Origin: Crinalium sp049646245
GTDB taxonomy: Bacteria; Cyanobacteriota; Cyanobacteriia; Cyanobacteriales; PCC-9333
Direction of reading: 5' to 3'
Length of the DNA: 64,000 bases
Assembly (NCBI GenBank): GCA_049646245.1
Contig: JBARVL010000027.1
Coordinates: forward strand, 1 to 64,000
Position numbers and translations under genes: made by a program. The notes under the pieces are model-generated. The model had not been told where the DNA came from and ran no database searches. It saw nothing but the letters and a program-made list of their open reading frames with translations. Positions within the stretch are counted from its first letter, which is position 1. Each line of letters starts with the position of its first letter. This document shows positions 7,811 through 16,034 of this stretch, piece by piece.

Positions 7811-9901
7811 GTGACCTCAGTACTGGATGTCGCCGAGAGCGATCATGTTTTCGCCTCTCAATTTATAGCGTGGGAAGCTTCTGCGAACGGTGATGCGATA
7901 CTGGTTCGCCGCGCTTATTTAGATTGCGTTGCAGACATAGAATCAGGGCTACTGCTCTCGCAGATCATTTACTGGAATTTGCCCAACAAGAAAGGTGAAA
8001 GCAAGTTAACAGTTGAAAGAGACGGGTTTAAATGGTTAGCAAAATCCCGCGCCGATTGGTGGGACGAGTGCAGACTAACCCCCAGGCAGGTTGATCGAGC
8101 AATTAAAATCCTAGAGGACAACGCACTTATCAACTGCAAAATCTTCAAATGGCAGGGCGTAAGTACCAAGCATATCCGCCTTAACTGGCAAGAATTATTT
8201 AATGCAGTTAATTCCGCTAGCTCAACAGAAGTTGGGTTCAAGCGTCGTGATCCGGTTCACGGCAAAAAAGCCAAAAACGTTAAAAAAGCAGCACAAGCCT
8301 TACAAAACAAGAATTCCAGTGGATTGACTAATAGTGAATCCACTCTTGAAGAAAAATCAAGTATTCTAACAGAAGATTCGTCGAAACGCTCATCCGAAAA
8401 GGCTTTCAATGGATTGACTAATAGTAAATCCAGAGGAAATGAAAGCAAAAAAGCAAAAACAGGAGCTAACGAAGAAAAAAAGCTGAATAAGGCTAATTTT
8501 TGTGGATTGACTAATAGTGAATCCACTCTTGAAGAAAAACCGAGTATTACGATAGAGAATCCGGTGGAACCCTTTCGAGAGAATAGATCTGGTGGATTGA
8601 CTAATAGTGAATCCACAAAAATAGATTGCGAACAACTCGAAAAAAACAGTTTTGAGAGCGAAAAGCCCAAAACCTTGCAGAGCAATGATTCCAGTGGATC
8701 GACTAATAGTGAATCCACAAATGTAATTTCCAATGTGGATTCACTATTAGTCAACAGTGGATTAACTAATAGTGAATCCACATCTATATATACAGAAACT
8801 ACTACAGAAACTACTAAAGAAAGACCCCCCTTACCCCCCGATGGGGGGAAACCGGATTTGGTTTTTTTTGAAGAGTTTTTGGAAGGAGACGCAGAAGCAA
8901 AAAGTCAAACACAACTTGCCTGTAAAACTCAAGATTCTCATTTGGATCAAAATCCCGCGCAAGTCGAAGTCATTCCGAGTACAAAACCAAGACGAGGAAA
9001 ATTGGAAACGGGTTACAGGAGTCCATCGGATTTGTATAAAAAACCTGCCTACAGAGACAATCATTACGCTGACAGCCGATTTGAGTCTCAGGAAGAAGCC
9101 GATGATTTTTTAGACGCTTTATTGACCCGATGCCATTTCATCCAAAACACCCCTAAGCCCTACGAAGAAGCCACGAGGATTGTTACTGAAGTGCGGAAAG
9201 GAACACTTCATCCCTACCTCAAGGAGTATCGCAAGGGCGTTCCCTTTGGCAGTTCTTTGCAAGCTGAGTGGGAAGCATCGCCTGGTGTTCCTTATCCAGC
9301 ATTTGTTGACTACCTCAAGGAGAAGCTGGCTAAACCCCATGATCTTCCCGAAGCGAAAACAGCGAATGTCTGGAATAAATTCAAATGGGACAAGCAAGCG
9401 ATCGCGGGGTTGTGGGACGACTTCAAGAGGTGGATAGCACAAGCTGACGAAGCTGCACAAAAAGCAGCGGCTCTAGGCGTGTACAACACTTTGCCTGTCG
9501 AATTACGACAACTTCCCGCACCCTCGAAAGAAGAGTGCATTGAGAAATTAATGCGATTAACTGCGATCGCCAAGCAATCTGGTTATCCCGAACAGCCTGT
9601 TATAGCCCCTTCAGAGCCGATTCAGACGATCGCTGATTCAAAAACAACCCAAGCCCTACCGGAAGCGGAGCCAACCAAGCTAGATAAAATCAAGCTGTTA
9701 GCGGTCGCTCTCAAGGTCAAGAGCGTGAGGAAAGACCGTTTGAAGAAGATTGATGCGATCTTGAAAGAAATGTCGCTTGATGAGCGCATAGAGGCTTTCA
9801 AATATCTCCACTCTGTTTCCGAAGCTACCGAGTGGGTTAAAGCCAATTTAGCAAACCATCAACTAGAAATGGTAGAAGGCAAAATTGAATTAATGTTTTG
9901 A
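7811..9901 (+). CDS. Replication initiator with origin iterons inside the gene
   Basis: This 696-residue protein starts at GTG 7811 with GGAG at good spacing. Residues about 10-135 form a winged-helix domain typical of phage and plasmid initiators (LLLSQIIYWN, LAKSRADWWDEC, LTPRQVDRAIKILEDNALI). Residues about 165-330 are low-complexity and contain in-frame GLTNSEST repeats, the translation of seven DNA iterons. The C-terminal part is helical and may recruit the helicase. The arrangement recalls lambda O, whose gene also contains the origin. A GC-rich REP-like block (PPLPPDGG) lies at about residue 340. Confidence 0.75.
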   Translation: MTSVLDVAESDHVFASQFIAWEASANGDAILVRRAYLDCVADIESGLLLSQIIYWNLPNKKGESKLTVERDGFKWLAKSRADWWDECRLTPRQVDRAIKILEDNALINCKIFKWQGVSTKHIRLNWQELFNAVNSASSTEVGFKRRDPVHGKKAKNVKKAAQALQNKNSSGLTNSESTLEEKSSILTEDSSKRSSEKAFNGLTNSKSRGNESKKAKTGANEEKKLNKANFCGLTNSESTLEEKPSITIENPVEPFRENRSGGLTNSESTKIDCEQLEKNSFESEKPKTLQSNDSSGSTNSESTNVISNVDSLLVNSGLTNSESTSIYTETTTETTKERPPLPPDGGKPDLVFFEEFLEGDAEAKSQTQLACKTQDSHLDQNPAQVEVIPSTKPRRGKLETGYRSPSDLYKKPAYRDNHYADSRFESQEEADDFLDALLTRCHFIQNTPKPYEEATRIVTEVRKGTLHPYLKEYRKGVPFGSSLQAEWEASPGVPYPAFVDYLKEKLAKPHDLPEAKTANVWNKFKWDKQAIAGLWDDFKRWIAQADEAAQKAAALGVYNTLPVELRQLPAPSKEECIEKLMRLTAIAKQSGYPEQPVIAPSEPIQTIADSKTTQALPEAEPTKLDKIKLLAVALKVKSVRKDRLKKIDAILKEMSLDERIEAFKYLHSVSEATEWVKANLANHQLEMVEGKIELMF
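8319..8781. other. Probable replication origin: seven 25-bp iterons
   Basis: GTGGATT-G-ACTAATAGT-G-AATCCAC is a near-perfect palindrome at 8319-8343, 8502-8526, 8592-8616, 8694-8718 and 8757-8781, with degenerate copies at 8409-8433 and 8735-8759. The 8735 copy is in the opposite base arrangement. Spacings are 90, 93, 90, 102, 41 and 22 bp. An AT-rich stretch follows at 8782-8822. Iterons inside an initiator gene followed by an AT-rich region are the usual layout of a lambdoid-type origin. Confidence 0.75.
8824..8850. repeat. GC-rich palindrome inside the initiator gene
   Basis: CCCCCC-GAT-GGGGGG lies in frame and adds PPLPPDGG to the protein. It resembles cyanobacterial interspersed palindromes, and could also form a hairpin beside the origin. 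Confidence 0.45.
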
Positions 9902-9911
9902 GCCAATAAAA

Positions 9912-9950
9912 AAGGAACTGATTTTTATTTGAAATCAGTTCCTTTTTCGT
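9912..9950. terminator. Terminator after the initiator gene
   Basis: GGAACTGATTT and AAATCAGTTCC form an 11-bp stem followed by TTTTT. A preceding A run allows use from the minus-strand gene 9969-11090 as well. Confidence 0.8.
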
Positions 9951-9968
9951 TGTTAGTTGACTAACTGG

Positions 9969-11090
9969 CTATAGCGTATCAGTGCTGTAAGGGACTAAAA
10001 AGCCAGCATACCGCGCATAACTATAACCTTGCGGGTCTATTAAAAAATCTGGTCGATTAGGAGCGCAGAGCAGGACGCATTCCCTGTAAGATTGCTGCGC
10101 CCACAAAACCCTTTCTTTGTCAGACAGGTCATCGTAACGATATTTTATACCGCTTTTTCCGGTGTAATCAGATCTGTCTCCTCCCTTGTTTTCTAACCAA
10201 GAGTAGTAGGCAGAAAGATTTTCACAAAACCTGTCGTAATCGGAGTCGCTCAATTCTGCAAAATACTCCACCCTACATTTGTCAATACTCCAGTTGCGAC
10301 TTTTTTCACTATTGAACTCTGGCTGAGAACATACTTCCTCGCATTCCTTCAATGTATTGTTTTTGGAAAAAATAGAAAATTTCCCCATTACATCAAACGG
10401 CGGAACTTTAGAAACTTTTGCGACTATAGGGTTAATAGCTAAGTCCAAATCTTTTGCGCCCCAGCTAGATTGCCCATCAGTAGGATTTTGAGTCTGGTAA
10501 TACCAATGAATAATTGGCGGATTGAAGGATTTGTTTAAGACTGGTTTAGTTTCAATTACCTTGAGTAATTTTCCTTCGTATATAAACTCTGTGCCAATTA
10601 TTTCAGTTGGTAACGGGCAAATAGCATTCGCTAGTATTTCTTCTTCAAGTCGCAATTGCTCTAACCGTTCACGTTCTTTTTGCTGCCATTCTTCGCGAGG
10701 ATCTGGGAATTTTTCAAACCCAGAGCGCTTAGAGATTTCGGAATGAATTAATCTGCCTTTTTCAATCCCTTCAGGTGTTGATTCATGTTCAACCGAAGCA
10801 CCACTATACTCACGAACTTTTACCGGAGTTTCCGATGGGTTCCACCCATATTTCTTGGCACTGTAATTTACAGCTTGTTGATAAAAGTCTTCAGAGTATT
10901 TGCGATCTAAAGTAATTGAAGTACTGGCATACTTTAAAATGACTTGGCGCATTTCTTCCGTTGTTGGGCCATCGATCCAGTCGAGCCTTAGTCCAATACT
11001 ATTCATCCGCACAGAAAATTTGAAGTTACCTACTTGTTTAAGATCTTTGCGAATTTGAACAGCAATTTCTTTGTCTGAAATATAAGCCAT
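9969..11090 (-). CDS. Protein with LPD29-like N-terminal domain
   Basis: The first 55 residues of this 373-residue protein (IRKDLK, FKFSVRMNS, LDWIDGPTTEEM) match the LPD29 domain found in large polyvalent proteins of phages and conjugative elements. The rest holds a Glu/Arg-rich helix at about 135-155 and an unrecognised C-terminus. An AATGATATATCAT motif lies upstream of the ATG at 11090. The function is unknown; LPD domains are thought to belong to proteins transferred into the host. Confidence 0.55.
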   Translation of the reverse strand: MAYISDKEIAVQIRKDLKQVGNFKFSVRMNSIGLRLDWIDGPTTEEMRQVILKYASTSITLDRKYSEDFYQQAVNYSAKKYGWNPSETPVKVREYSGASVEHESTPEGIEKGRLIHSEISKRSGFEKFPDPREEWQQKERERLEQLRLEEEILANAICPLPTEIIGTEFIYEGKLLKVIETKPVLNKSFNPPIIHWYYQTQNPTDGQSSWGAKDLDLAINPIVAKVSKVPPFDVMGKFSIFSKNNTLKECEEVCSQPEFNSEKSRNWSIDKCRVEYFAELSDSDYDRFCENLSAYYSWLENKGGDRSDYTGKSGIKYRYDDLSDKERVLWAQQSYRECVLLCAPNRPDFLIDPQGYSYARYAGFLVPYSTDTL

Positions 11091-11189
11091 ATATCATCTT
11101 ATTGCCAACTTATTTATGATATATCATTTTATTTTCTAAATACTTGAAACAAAAAAAGCAGCCGATAATTTTATCGACTGTTTTTTTAT

Positions 11190-11702
11190 TTATGCGATGC
11201 CAGTTGACTCTTTGAATTCTTTTTCAGGGAGTCTTCCGCCGTTTCTTATGTATTTCAAGTAGTCCCTGCTTGTGTCGGGCAGAACACAAAAACGTACTTG
11301 CCGTCCCCTGTAGTTTCCATTACATACAACTTCAACTGCTACATCCCAGCAAGCACTTGAGCGCATTCCGATATATTTCGTCATATCGTTCCAGGTTTCC
11401 AGTTCAGGCGCTGGATGCCCGTAAACTTTTGCTACGAACAACACATCCTTAATGTATCCTGGGCTGAGAAACCTCCTTACGGCTTCGTTACAAGAGCTTC
11501 TAATGCTGTGATCAGTCCACCATCTATCATCAACAGGTAGTTTGCGGACATCTTTCAGAAAAGATTCGGGTGTGTCATATAAACTCTGTTTCCAGATAAA
11601 TTGCAGTGCGCGATCGCGTAACTCTTTGGCGTGTCTTGTCCCTAGATTGTTGCCAAGTAATTTGCGTAATCCACACTCTTCCGCCGTAATTTTGTCGTGC
11701 AT
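11190..11702 (-). CDS. Hypothetical protein, 170 aa
   Basis: This soluble protein is not recognised. A TGATATACT promoter motif lies on the minus strand at 11731-11739, about 29 bp upstream of the ATG at 11702. A HIP1-like GCGATCGCG occurs in the coding region. An A/T-flanked hairpin at 11155-11185 (AGCCGATAA ... TTATCGACTG) is a probable terminator. Confidence 0.55.
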   Translation of the reverse strand: MHDKITAEECGLRKLLGNNLGTRHAKELRDRALQFIWKQSLYDTPESFLKDVRKLPVDDRWWTDHSIRSSCNEAVRRFLSPGYIKDVLFVAKVYGHPAPELETWNDMTKYIGMRSSACWDVAVEVVCNGNYRGRQVRFCVLPDTSRDYLKYIRNGGRLPEKEFKESTGIA

Positions 11703-11842
11703 AAAATCCTACACTTTACTTACTTCGTGCAGTATATCATTTTGCGCGGATTAGCATCAAAGTTTACTGATGATTTATCGTAGTTGCAGCTACCAAAGCC
11801 TATAATTAAAGTGCCACCGCGATGCGATAAACATCCGATGGC

Positions 11843-11944
11843 ATGGTCAACCTAGAATTAGTAGGTCAACGTGAATATTCTTACACAAGATGGTGTGGCT
11901 ATAGAGAATGCAGCAAAACTAGGTATTCGGATAACTTGGGGTAA
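11843..11944 (+). CDS. Possible small protein, 33 aa
   Basis: This short frame begins at ATG 11843 (MVNLELVGQREY) and ends at a TAA just before the next gene. A TATAAT box at about 11802 could drive both. It has no similarity I can recognise, and the region could instead be an untranslated leader. Confidence 0.3.
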   Translation: MVNLELVGQREYSYTRWCGYRECSKTRYSDNLG

Positions 11945-11950
11945 TTAACG

Positions 11951-12172
11951 ATGCGATCGCACGGTTATTTAGTAGATGCGACAGTCAAAAAATATCGTCA
12001 CCATTATCCTAACGGCTATGTTGCCGACGCTAATATATACCCTGATGCGTGGCTACCAGAATTCAGGACTTGGTTTCAGTTGCACTGGAAAACTCAGGAT
12101 TTAAAAGAGCGCGATTCTAGCTCCTTACCTTCGGTTGCTCGATTATTGGGATTGCCTGAAGGAACTAACTAA
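11951..12172 (+). CDS. Hypothetical protein, 73 aa
   Basis: This small protein is rich in aromatic residues and His (KKYRHHYPNGYVAD, WFQLHW). No family is recognised. It starts with a HIP1 site (ATGCGATCGCAC). A terminator hairpin follows. Confidence 0.5.
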   Translation: MRSHGYLVDATVKKYRHHYPNGYVADANIYPDAWLPEFRTWFQLHWKTQDLKERDSSSLPSVARLLGLPEGTN

Positions 12173-12186
12173 GCTGAAATCGAGCA

Positions 12187-12226
12187 AACAAAAAGGGAGT
12201 CCAGCCACTCCCTTTTTGTTTGTCTA
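12187..12226 (+). terminator. Rho-independent terminator
   Basis: AAACAAAAAGGGAGT and ACTCCCTTTTTGTTT pair around a short loop. It ends the 11951 gene. Confidence 0.8.
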
Positions 12227-12325
12227 GAAATTGAAATATCAAAAACTTCTCAAATTGTAGCTAATGATGATATGCTACTTGGGCGGCGTAAATAACGCGG
12301 TACAAGTACTTAATTGAGCATTTTA

Positions 12326-13045
12326 ATGATTGAAGTAGAGCTAAAAAGCCTGATCAAAACTAAGCCGGAGTTTTACCAGACGACCGAAAAATTGGGAGAT
12401 CCCGAAAAAGAGTCCTGGCAGTACAACCACTACTTCTCTGTCAATGATGAAATGGTGAGACAGTTTTACGCTCGGATAGATCAAATAGATCTGCGATCGC
12501 CTGTTGACGAAAAACGCGATGCAGAAATCGAGGCATTGATTCTTCGAGGAAGCAAGTACTCGGTTCGTACCAGGCTCGATTCCCATGAGGGAGTATCCTT
12601 GGTAGTCAAATGTAGTCTCAATGATGAATCCAGTGCGAACGGCCCAGTTCGCAAAGAGTTAACGATTCCAGTCAGCGTGAAGCTTGACGTTCTGGACGGT
12701 CTTCTGCTCAACTACGGAATGAGTTATTTATCAAAGTGGAGTCGGAGTCGGTATGACTACCCAGCGATAGAAACCACTGATGATGGGTATAAGATCGAAG
12801 TTACCGCAGACTGGAATAGTGGGTACGGTGGGATAATTGAGGCAGAGATTCAACTTGAGGATCTAGCTCCTCAGAAGGAGGTTGACGCGGCACTGGCTTC
12901 ATTGAATCAGTGGATGCAAAAATACAACCTGGAGCTATTCGACTCGAAGGACATTGATCGTCTCTTTGGGATATACAACAAAAACTGGGAACGTTTCTAC
13001 ACACAAGACCTTACTATTTGGGAAGTGCCAGAACTTTTAAATTAA
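12326..13045 (+). CDS. CYTH-domain triphosphate tunnel phosphatase or cyclase
   Basis: This protein of about 239 residues starts at ATG 12326 with IEVELK, the ExExK signature of the CYTH superfamily (class IV adenylate cyclase, thiamine triphosphatase, inorganic triphosphatase). The strands expected for the tunnel follow: YSVRTRLD, LVVKCSL, RKELTIP, SRSRYDYP, YKIEVTADW and IIEAEIQLED. Basic and acidic side chains alternate as in the family. The stop codon overlaps the thyA start (TAATG), so it belongs to a nucleotide-metabolism operon. The substrate cannot be read from the sequence; a phosphatase is more likely than a cyclase. Confidence 0.7.
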   Translation: MIEVELKSLIKTKPEFYQTTEKLGDPEKESWQYNHYFSVNDEMVRQFYARIDQIDLRSPVDEKRDAEIEALILRGSKYSVRTRLDSHEGVSLVVKCSLNDESSANGPVRKELTIPVSVKLDVLDGLLLNYGMSYLSKWSRSRYDYPAIETTDDGYKIEVTADWNSGYGGIIEAEIQLEDLAPQKEVDAALASLNQWMQKYNLELFDSKDIDRLFGIYNKNWERFYTQDLTIWEVPELLN

Positions 13046-13971
13046 TGATTCATCAAGAACATCAGTACTTAGATTTAGTCAGGGATATTCTCGACAACGG
13101 CGAAAAGAAGCCTGTTTTTGGCAGCGATCGCTACATCCTTAGCGTTATCGGCAGGCAATTACGATTTGATGTATCAGAATCGTTGCCGATATATACGACG
13201 AAAAAAGTTTTCCACCAAGGAGCTATCAGAGAGCTTCTGTGGTTTGTCAAGGGCGAAGGTGATGTTGTTGACTTGAATAAACAGCGAGTCAGAATTTGGA
13301 ATAAGTGGGCGGTAAAACATTGGAATGAGCGTTACGACACAAACTTGACCTTGCAAGAATACGAAGCTGCGATCACTGACGGGACGATCCAAAGGCATCA
13401 AATCCCGTTGCACTATACCCTAATGACAAATTGGGTTAGTTCGTCAGGAGCGCGGATCAATCAAATGGATTGGGTTGTTAAACAACTTCCCAAAAACCCG
13501 CATCGTAAAAGTTACGTGGTTTCTTGCTGGGAACCCACGAAGCTTTATCACATGGCTGACGAAAGCCGTAGTGAGTCGGTTGTCCTTCCAGCTTGCCACT
13601 ACGCTCATCAACTGCTAGTGGAAAAAGGAAGGCTTTCAATGGTATTGTTAATACGCTCAAACGACATTTTTGTAGGGAATCCCTTCAATGTTTGTCAATA
13701 TGCGATGTTGCTGTGTGCCTATGCTCACCTCACAAAATACCCGCCTGGAGAATTAATCGTGCAAATTGGCGACGCACACATATACTCGTCAGACTTGGAA
13801 AATGCCGAGATTCAGTTATCGCGACAACCATACCCTTTTCCATCGTTAAAAATCAGCGATCGCGGACAGACCAGTATTTTAGACATGAAGCCAGAAGATT
13901 TTGTAGTGGAAGACTATAAGTCTCATCCCGTACTAGATGCGGACGTAACACTTGTAGGGGGATATCAATAG
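13045..13971 (+). CDS. thyA: Thymidylate synthase, ThyA type
   Basis: This 308-residue enzyme converts dUMP to dTMP with methylene-tetrahydrofolate. The catalytic Cys184 is in LPACHYAHQ. Other family blocks are LLWFVKGEG near the start, RSNDIFVGNPFNVCQYA and IGDAHIYSSDLE. The ATG at 13045 overlaps the stop of the CYTH gene (TAATG), and the dihydrofolate reductase gene follows directly after the stop. The coupling makes sense because ThyA produces dihydrofolate. Confidence 0.95.
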   Translation: MIHQEHQYLDLVRDILDNGEKKPVFGSDRYILSVIGRQLRFDVSESLPIYTTKKVFHQGAIRELLWFVKGEGDVVDLNKQRVRIWNKWAVKHWNERYDTNLTLQEYEAAITDGTIQRHQIPLHYTLMTNWVSSSGARINQMDWVVKQLPKNPHRKSYVVSCWEPTKLYHMADESRSESVVLPACHYAHQLLVEKGRLSMVLLIRSNDIFVGNPFNVCQYAMLLCAYAHLTKYPPGELIVQIGDAHIYSSDLENAEIQLSRQPYPFPSLKISDRGQTSILDMKPEDFVVEDYKSHPVLDADVTLVGGYQ

Positions 13972-14472
13972 GTGGGATTGAAATTAATCGCAGCGATGTC
14001 GCTAAATCAGGCTATTGGTATAGCAGGCAAGGTTCCTTGGCACTACGAGGAGGATTCCCGTAGGTTCAGGGAATTGACAACTGGCGGAGCGGTAATCATG
14101 GGTGCGAATACTTTCGCCCTGGATCTTGAAGGCAAGTGTCTTAAGGATCGACTTAACATCGTTCTTTGTCATCCTAAAGATAGCTGTGTTGACAGGGTGA
14201 GTCCCCAAGGGGATTACGTTCCGGTACACTCCAAGCAGGCTGCCTTGGAAGCTGCTGGCGATCGCCAAACCTGGGTTATTGGAGGAGCCGGAATATACGA
14301 GCTTTTCCTGCCGGACGTAGATGAGCTATTTATCTGTCACATACATAATCCAGTGCCAGGTGATACTTACTTCCCTCCGATTAGTTGGAAGGACTGGCTA
14401 CCTGTCGTGTTTGAAGACGGGCAGGGTGATTACTCATTTGTCGTTTATAAGCGATCGTCTAAAACAAGCTAA
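13972..14472 (+). CDS. folA: Dihydrofolate reductase
   Basis: This 166-residue enzyme reduces dihydrofolate to tetrahydrofolate. Family motifs are AIGIAGKVPWHYEEDSRRFREL with the active-site acid in the helix, VIMGANTF, and WVIGGAGIYELFLP for NADPH binding. The GTG start at 13972 is immediately after the ThyA stop codon. Length is normal for a bacterial DHFR. A strong terminator follows. Confidence 0.93.
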   Translation: MGLKLIAAMSLNQAIGIAGKVPWHYEEDSRRFRELTTGGAVIMGANTFALDLEGKCLKDRLNIVLCHPKDSCVDRVSPQGDYVPVHSKQAALEAAGDRQTWVIGGAGIYELFLPDVDELFICHIHNPVPGDTYFPPISWKDWLPVVFEDGQGDYSFVVYKRSSKTS

Positions 14473-14479
14473 CCCTTGA

Positions 14480-14508
14480 ACCCGCTCATTAACCGAGCGG
14501 GTTTTTAT
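14480..14508 (+). terminator. Terminator of the CYTH-thyA-folA operon
   Basis: CCCGCTC-ATTAAC-GAGCGGG followed by TTTTT is a compact intrinsic terminator. Confidence 0.85.
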
Positions 14509-14509
14509 C

Positions 14510-15842
14510 AAAGAATTGGGTTTAAAACCCCGTCCTTTAGCGTAGCGCAGGACGGCTTTTATTTTTAGCTTGACATAGCAAGTAGACTGTATGCTAAGAT
14601 AAGTGGCATAAGAACACAGAATTCCATGTTAATACTCGAAGCAAAATTGAACGGGAAAAAAGCGCAGTACGACCTCATTGACGAGGCTATACGTACTGCG
14701 CTTTTTTGTCGTAATAAAGCTTTGAGGTACTGGATAGATAACAAGGGTGTAGGCAAGTATGACCTCAATAAGTACATGGCTGTACTGGCGAAAGAATTTG
14801 ACTTCGCGCAGAAATTAGGTTCTCAAGCAAGACAGTCAGGTGCGGAAAGGGCATGGTCAGCTATATCTAAGTTCTTTGATAATTGTAAAAAGAAAACATC
14901 AGGAAAGAAAGGCTTCCCGAAATTCAAGAAGCACGGCAACTCGGTTGAGTATAAACAATCAGGGTGGAAGCTTTCTGAGGATCGGAAATATTTAACTTTA
15001 ACTGATGGTTTTGAAATTGGTAGATTGAAGTTGATCGGTTCCCGCGATCTTAATTTCTATCAAATTGAGCAAATAAAACGAGTTAGGTTGGTGCGTCGTG
15101 CCGATGGTTATTACGCTCAATTCTGCGTTGACATTGATCGCAGGGAAGAAGTTGAACCATCTAAAACTACTATTGGTTTAGATGTTGGGTTAAATCACTT
15201 TTATACAGATAGTAATGGGGAAGTCGTCGAGAATCCTAAGTTCTTGAGAAAATCTGAACGTCAACTCAAGAAGTTGCAACGTAGAGTTTCTAAACGTAAA
15301 AAAGGTTCAGCTAACCGCCGAAAAGCCGTGAAGCGATTAGCGAGAAAACATTTGCAAGTCAGTAGGCAGCGTAAAGATTTTGCGGTAAAGACCGCGAGAT
15401 GCGTAGTTAGATCTAACGATCTGATTGCTTACGAAGACTTGCAAGTGCGGAATATGGTTAAAAACCATAAATTAGCTAAGTCAATCAGTGATGCTAGTTG
15501 GTCAATGTTCAGGCAGTGGATTGAATATTTTGGCAGGGTATTCGGCAAGGTAACAGTTGCCGTACCACCTCACTACACAAGCCAGAATTGTTCAACCTGC
15601 GGTAAGCAAGTTACTAAAACATTGAGCCAAAGAACGCATCAGTGTGGGCATTGTGGCACGGTACTAGATCGTGACCACAATGCGGCGTTGAATATCTTGG
15701 CTATTGGATTAAAAAATACCGTAGGGCATACGGGAATTCAAGCCTGTGGAGAGTTCGATCTCTGCCAAGTAGATGTAAGTCTAGTTGGTAAGTTGTCTCG
15801 TTGAAGCAGGAATCCCCGTCGCTTCAGCGCGGAGAGTGTCAA
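14510..15842 (+). mobile_element. IS605/IS1341-type element with tnpB only (copy C)
   Basis: The left end has GAATTGGGTTT and the hairpin CCGTCCT / AGGACGG (14530-14556). The right end is CGCTTCAGCGCGG followed by GAGTGTCAA at about 15842. No tnpA is present. Partial copies of the ends occur at 1-128, 3484-3519, 6699-7146 and 48074-48201. Exact target borders were not determined. Confidence 0.75.
14626..15804 (+). CDS. tnpB: TnpB RNA-guided nuclease of IS605 family
   Basis: This 392-residue protein has the three RuvC catalytic acids, Asp186 (GLDVGLNHF), Glu270 (AYEDLQ) and Asp350 (DRDHNAALNI). A zinc ribbon (CSTCG ... HQCGHCG) lies between the last two, and there is an N-terminal helical, basic domain. 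TnpB cleaves DNA guided by an RNA made from the 3' end of its own gene and the element right end. All catalytic residues are present, so it is probably active. The ATG at 14626 follows a TATGCTAAGAT -10-like box. Confidence 0.92.
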   Translation: MLILEAKLNGKKAQYDLIDEAIRTALFCRNKALRYWIDNKGVGKYDLNKYMAVLAKEFDFAQKLGSQARQSGAERAWSAISKFFDNCKKKTSGKKGFPKFKKHGNSVEYKQSGWKLSEDRKYLTLTDGFEIGRLKLIGSRDLNFYQIEQIKRVRLVRRADGYYAQFCVDIDRREEVEPSKTTIGLDVGLNHFYTDSNGEVVENPKFLRKSERQLKKLQRRVSKRKKGSANRRKAVKRLARKHLQVSRQRKDFAVKTARCVVRSNDLIAYEDLQVRNMVKNHKLAKSISDASWSMFRQWIEYFGRVFGKVTVAVPPHYTSQNCSTCGKQVTKTLSQRTHQCGHCGTVLDRDHNAALNILAIGLKNTVGHTGIQACGEFDLCQVDVSLVGKLSR

Positions 15843-15888
15843 TCAATGTTACTGATTAAATAATTTAGCTCTGGAACGGGGGATAAAG

Positions 15889-15993
15889 CCTGTTGTCCAG
15901 ATGTAAGTCGTGACCGAAGAGGACGCAAGAAATCTACGGTCACGCTATCTGCTGGACAGGAAGCCTACACTGTACTCAGAGAGTCAGTGTAGG
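15889..15993 (+). ncRNA. Candidate structured RNA downstream of tnpB
   Basis: Three helices can be read: TGTCCAG/CTGGACA (15894-15900 with 15952-15958); CGTGACCG/CGGTCACG nested inside it (15909-15916 with 15937-15944); and a following hairpin CCTACACTG/CAGTGTAGG (15964-15972 with 15985-15993). The last hairpin is extended by ACTC/GAGT. All are perfect or nearly so, and no reading frame covers the region. It matches no RNA family I recognise. Confidence 0.45.
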
Positions 15994-16001
15994 TAGTTTA
16001 C

Positions 16002-16010
16002 TGATATACT
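16002..16010 (+). promoter_or_regulatory. Extended -10 promoter TGATATACT
   Basis: TGATATACT, the recurrent motif, lies 25 bp upstream of the ATG at 16035. Confidence 0.5.
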
Positions 16011-16034
16011 AAAACAAATAGTTAGGTTACGGGT

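Noticed and set aside
8257..8781. Long minus-strand ORF with repeated VDSLLVNP
   Set aside because: It is the reverse image of the palindromic iterons within the initiator gene; composition and position give no support for a second gene.
8319..8781. CRISPR array formed by the iterons
   Set aside because: Repeats are 25 bp with irregular, in-frame spacing inside a coding gene and one inverted copy.
15859..16010. tRNA gene
   Set aside because: The helices do not make a cloverleaf, and there is no T-loop GTTCGA pattern.
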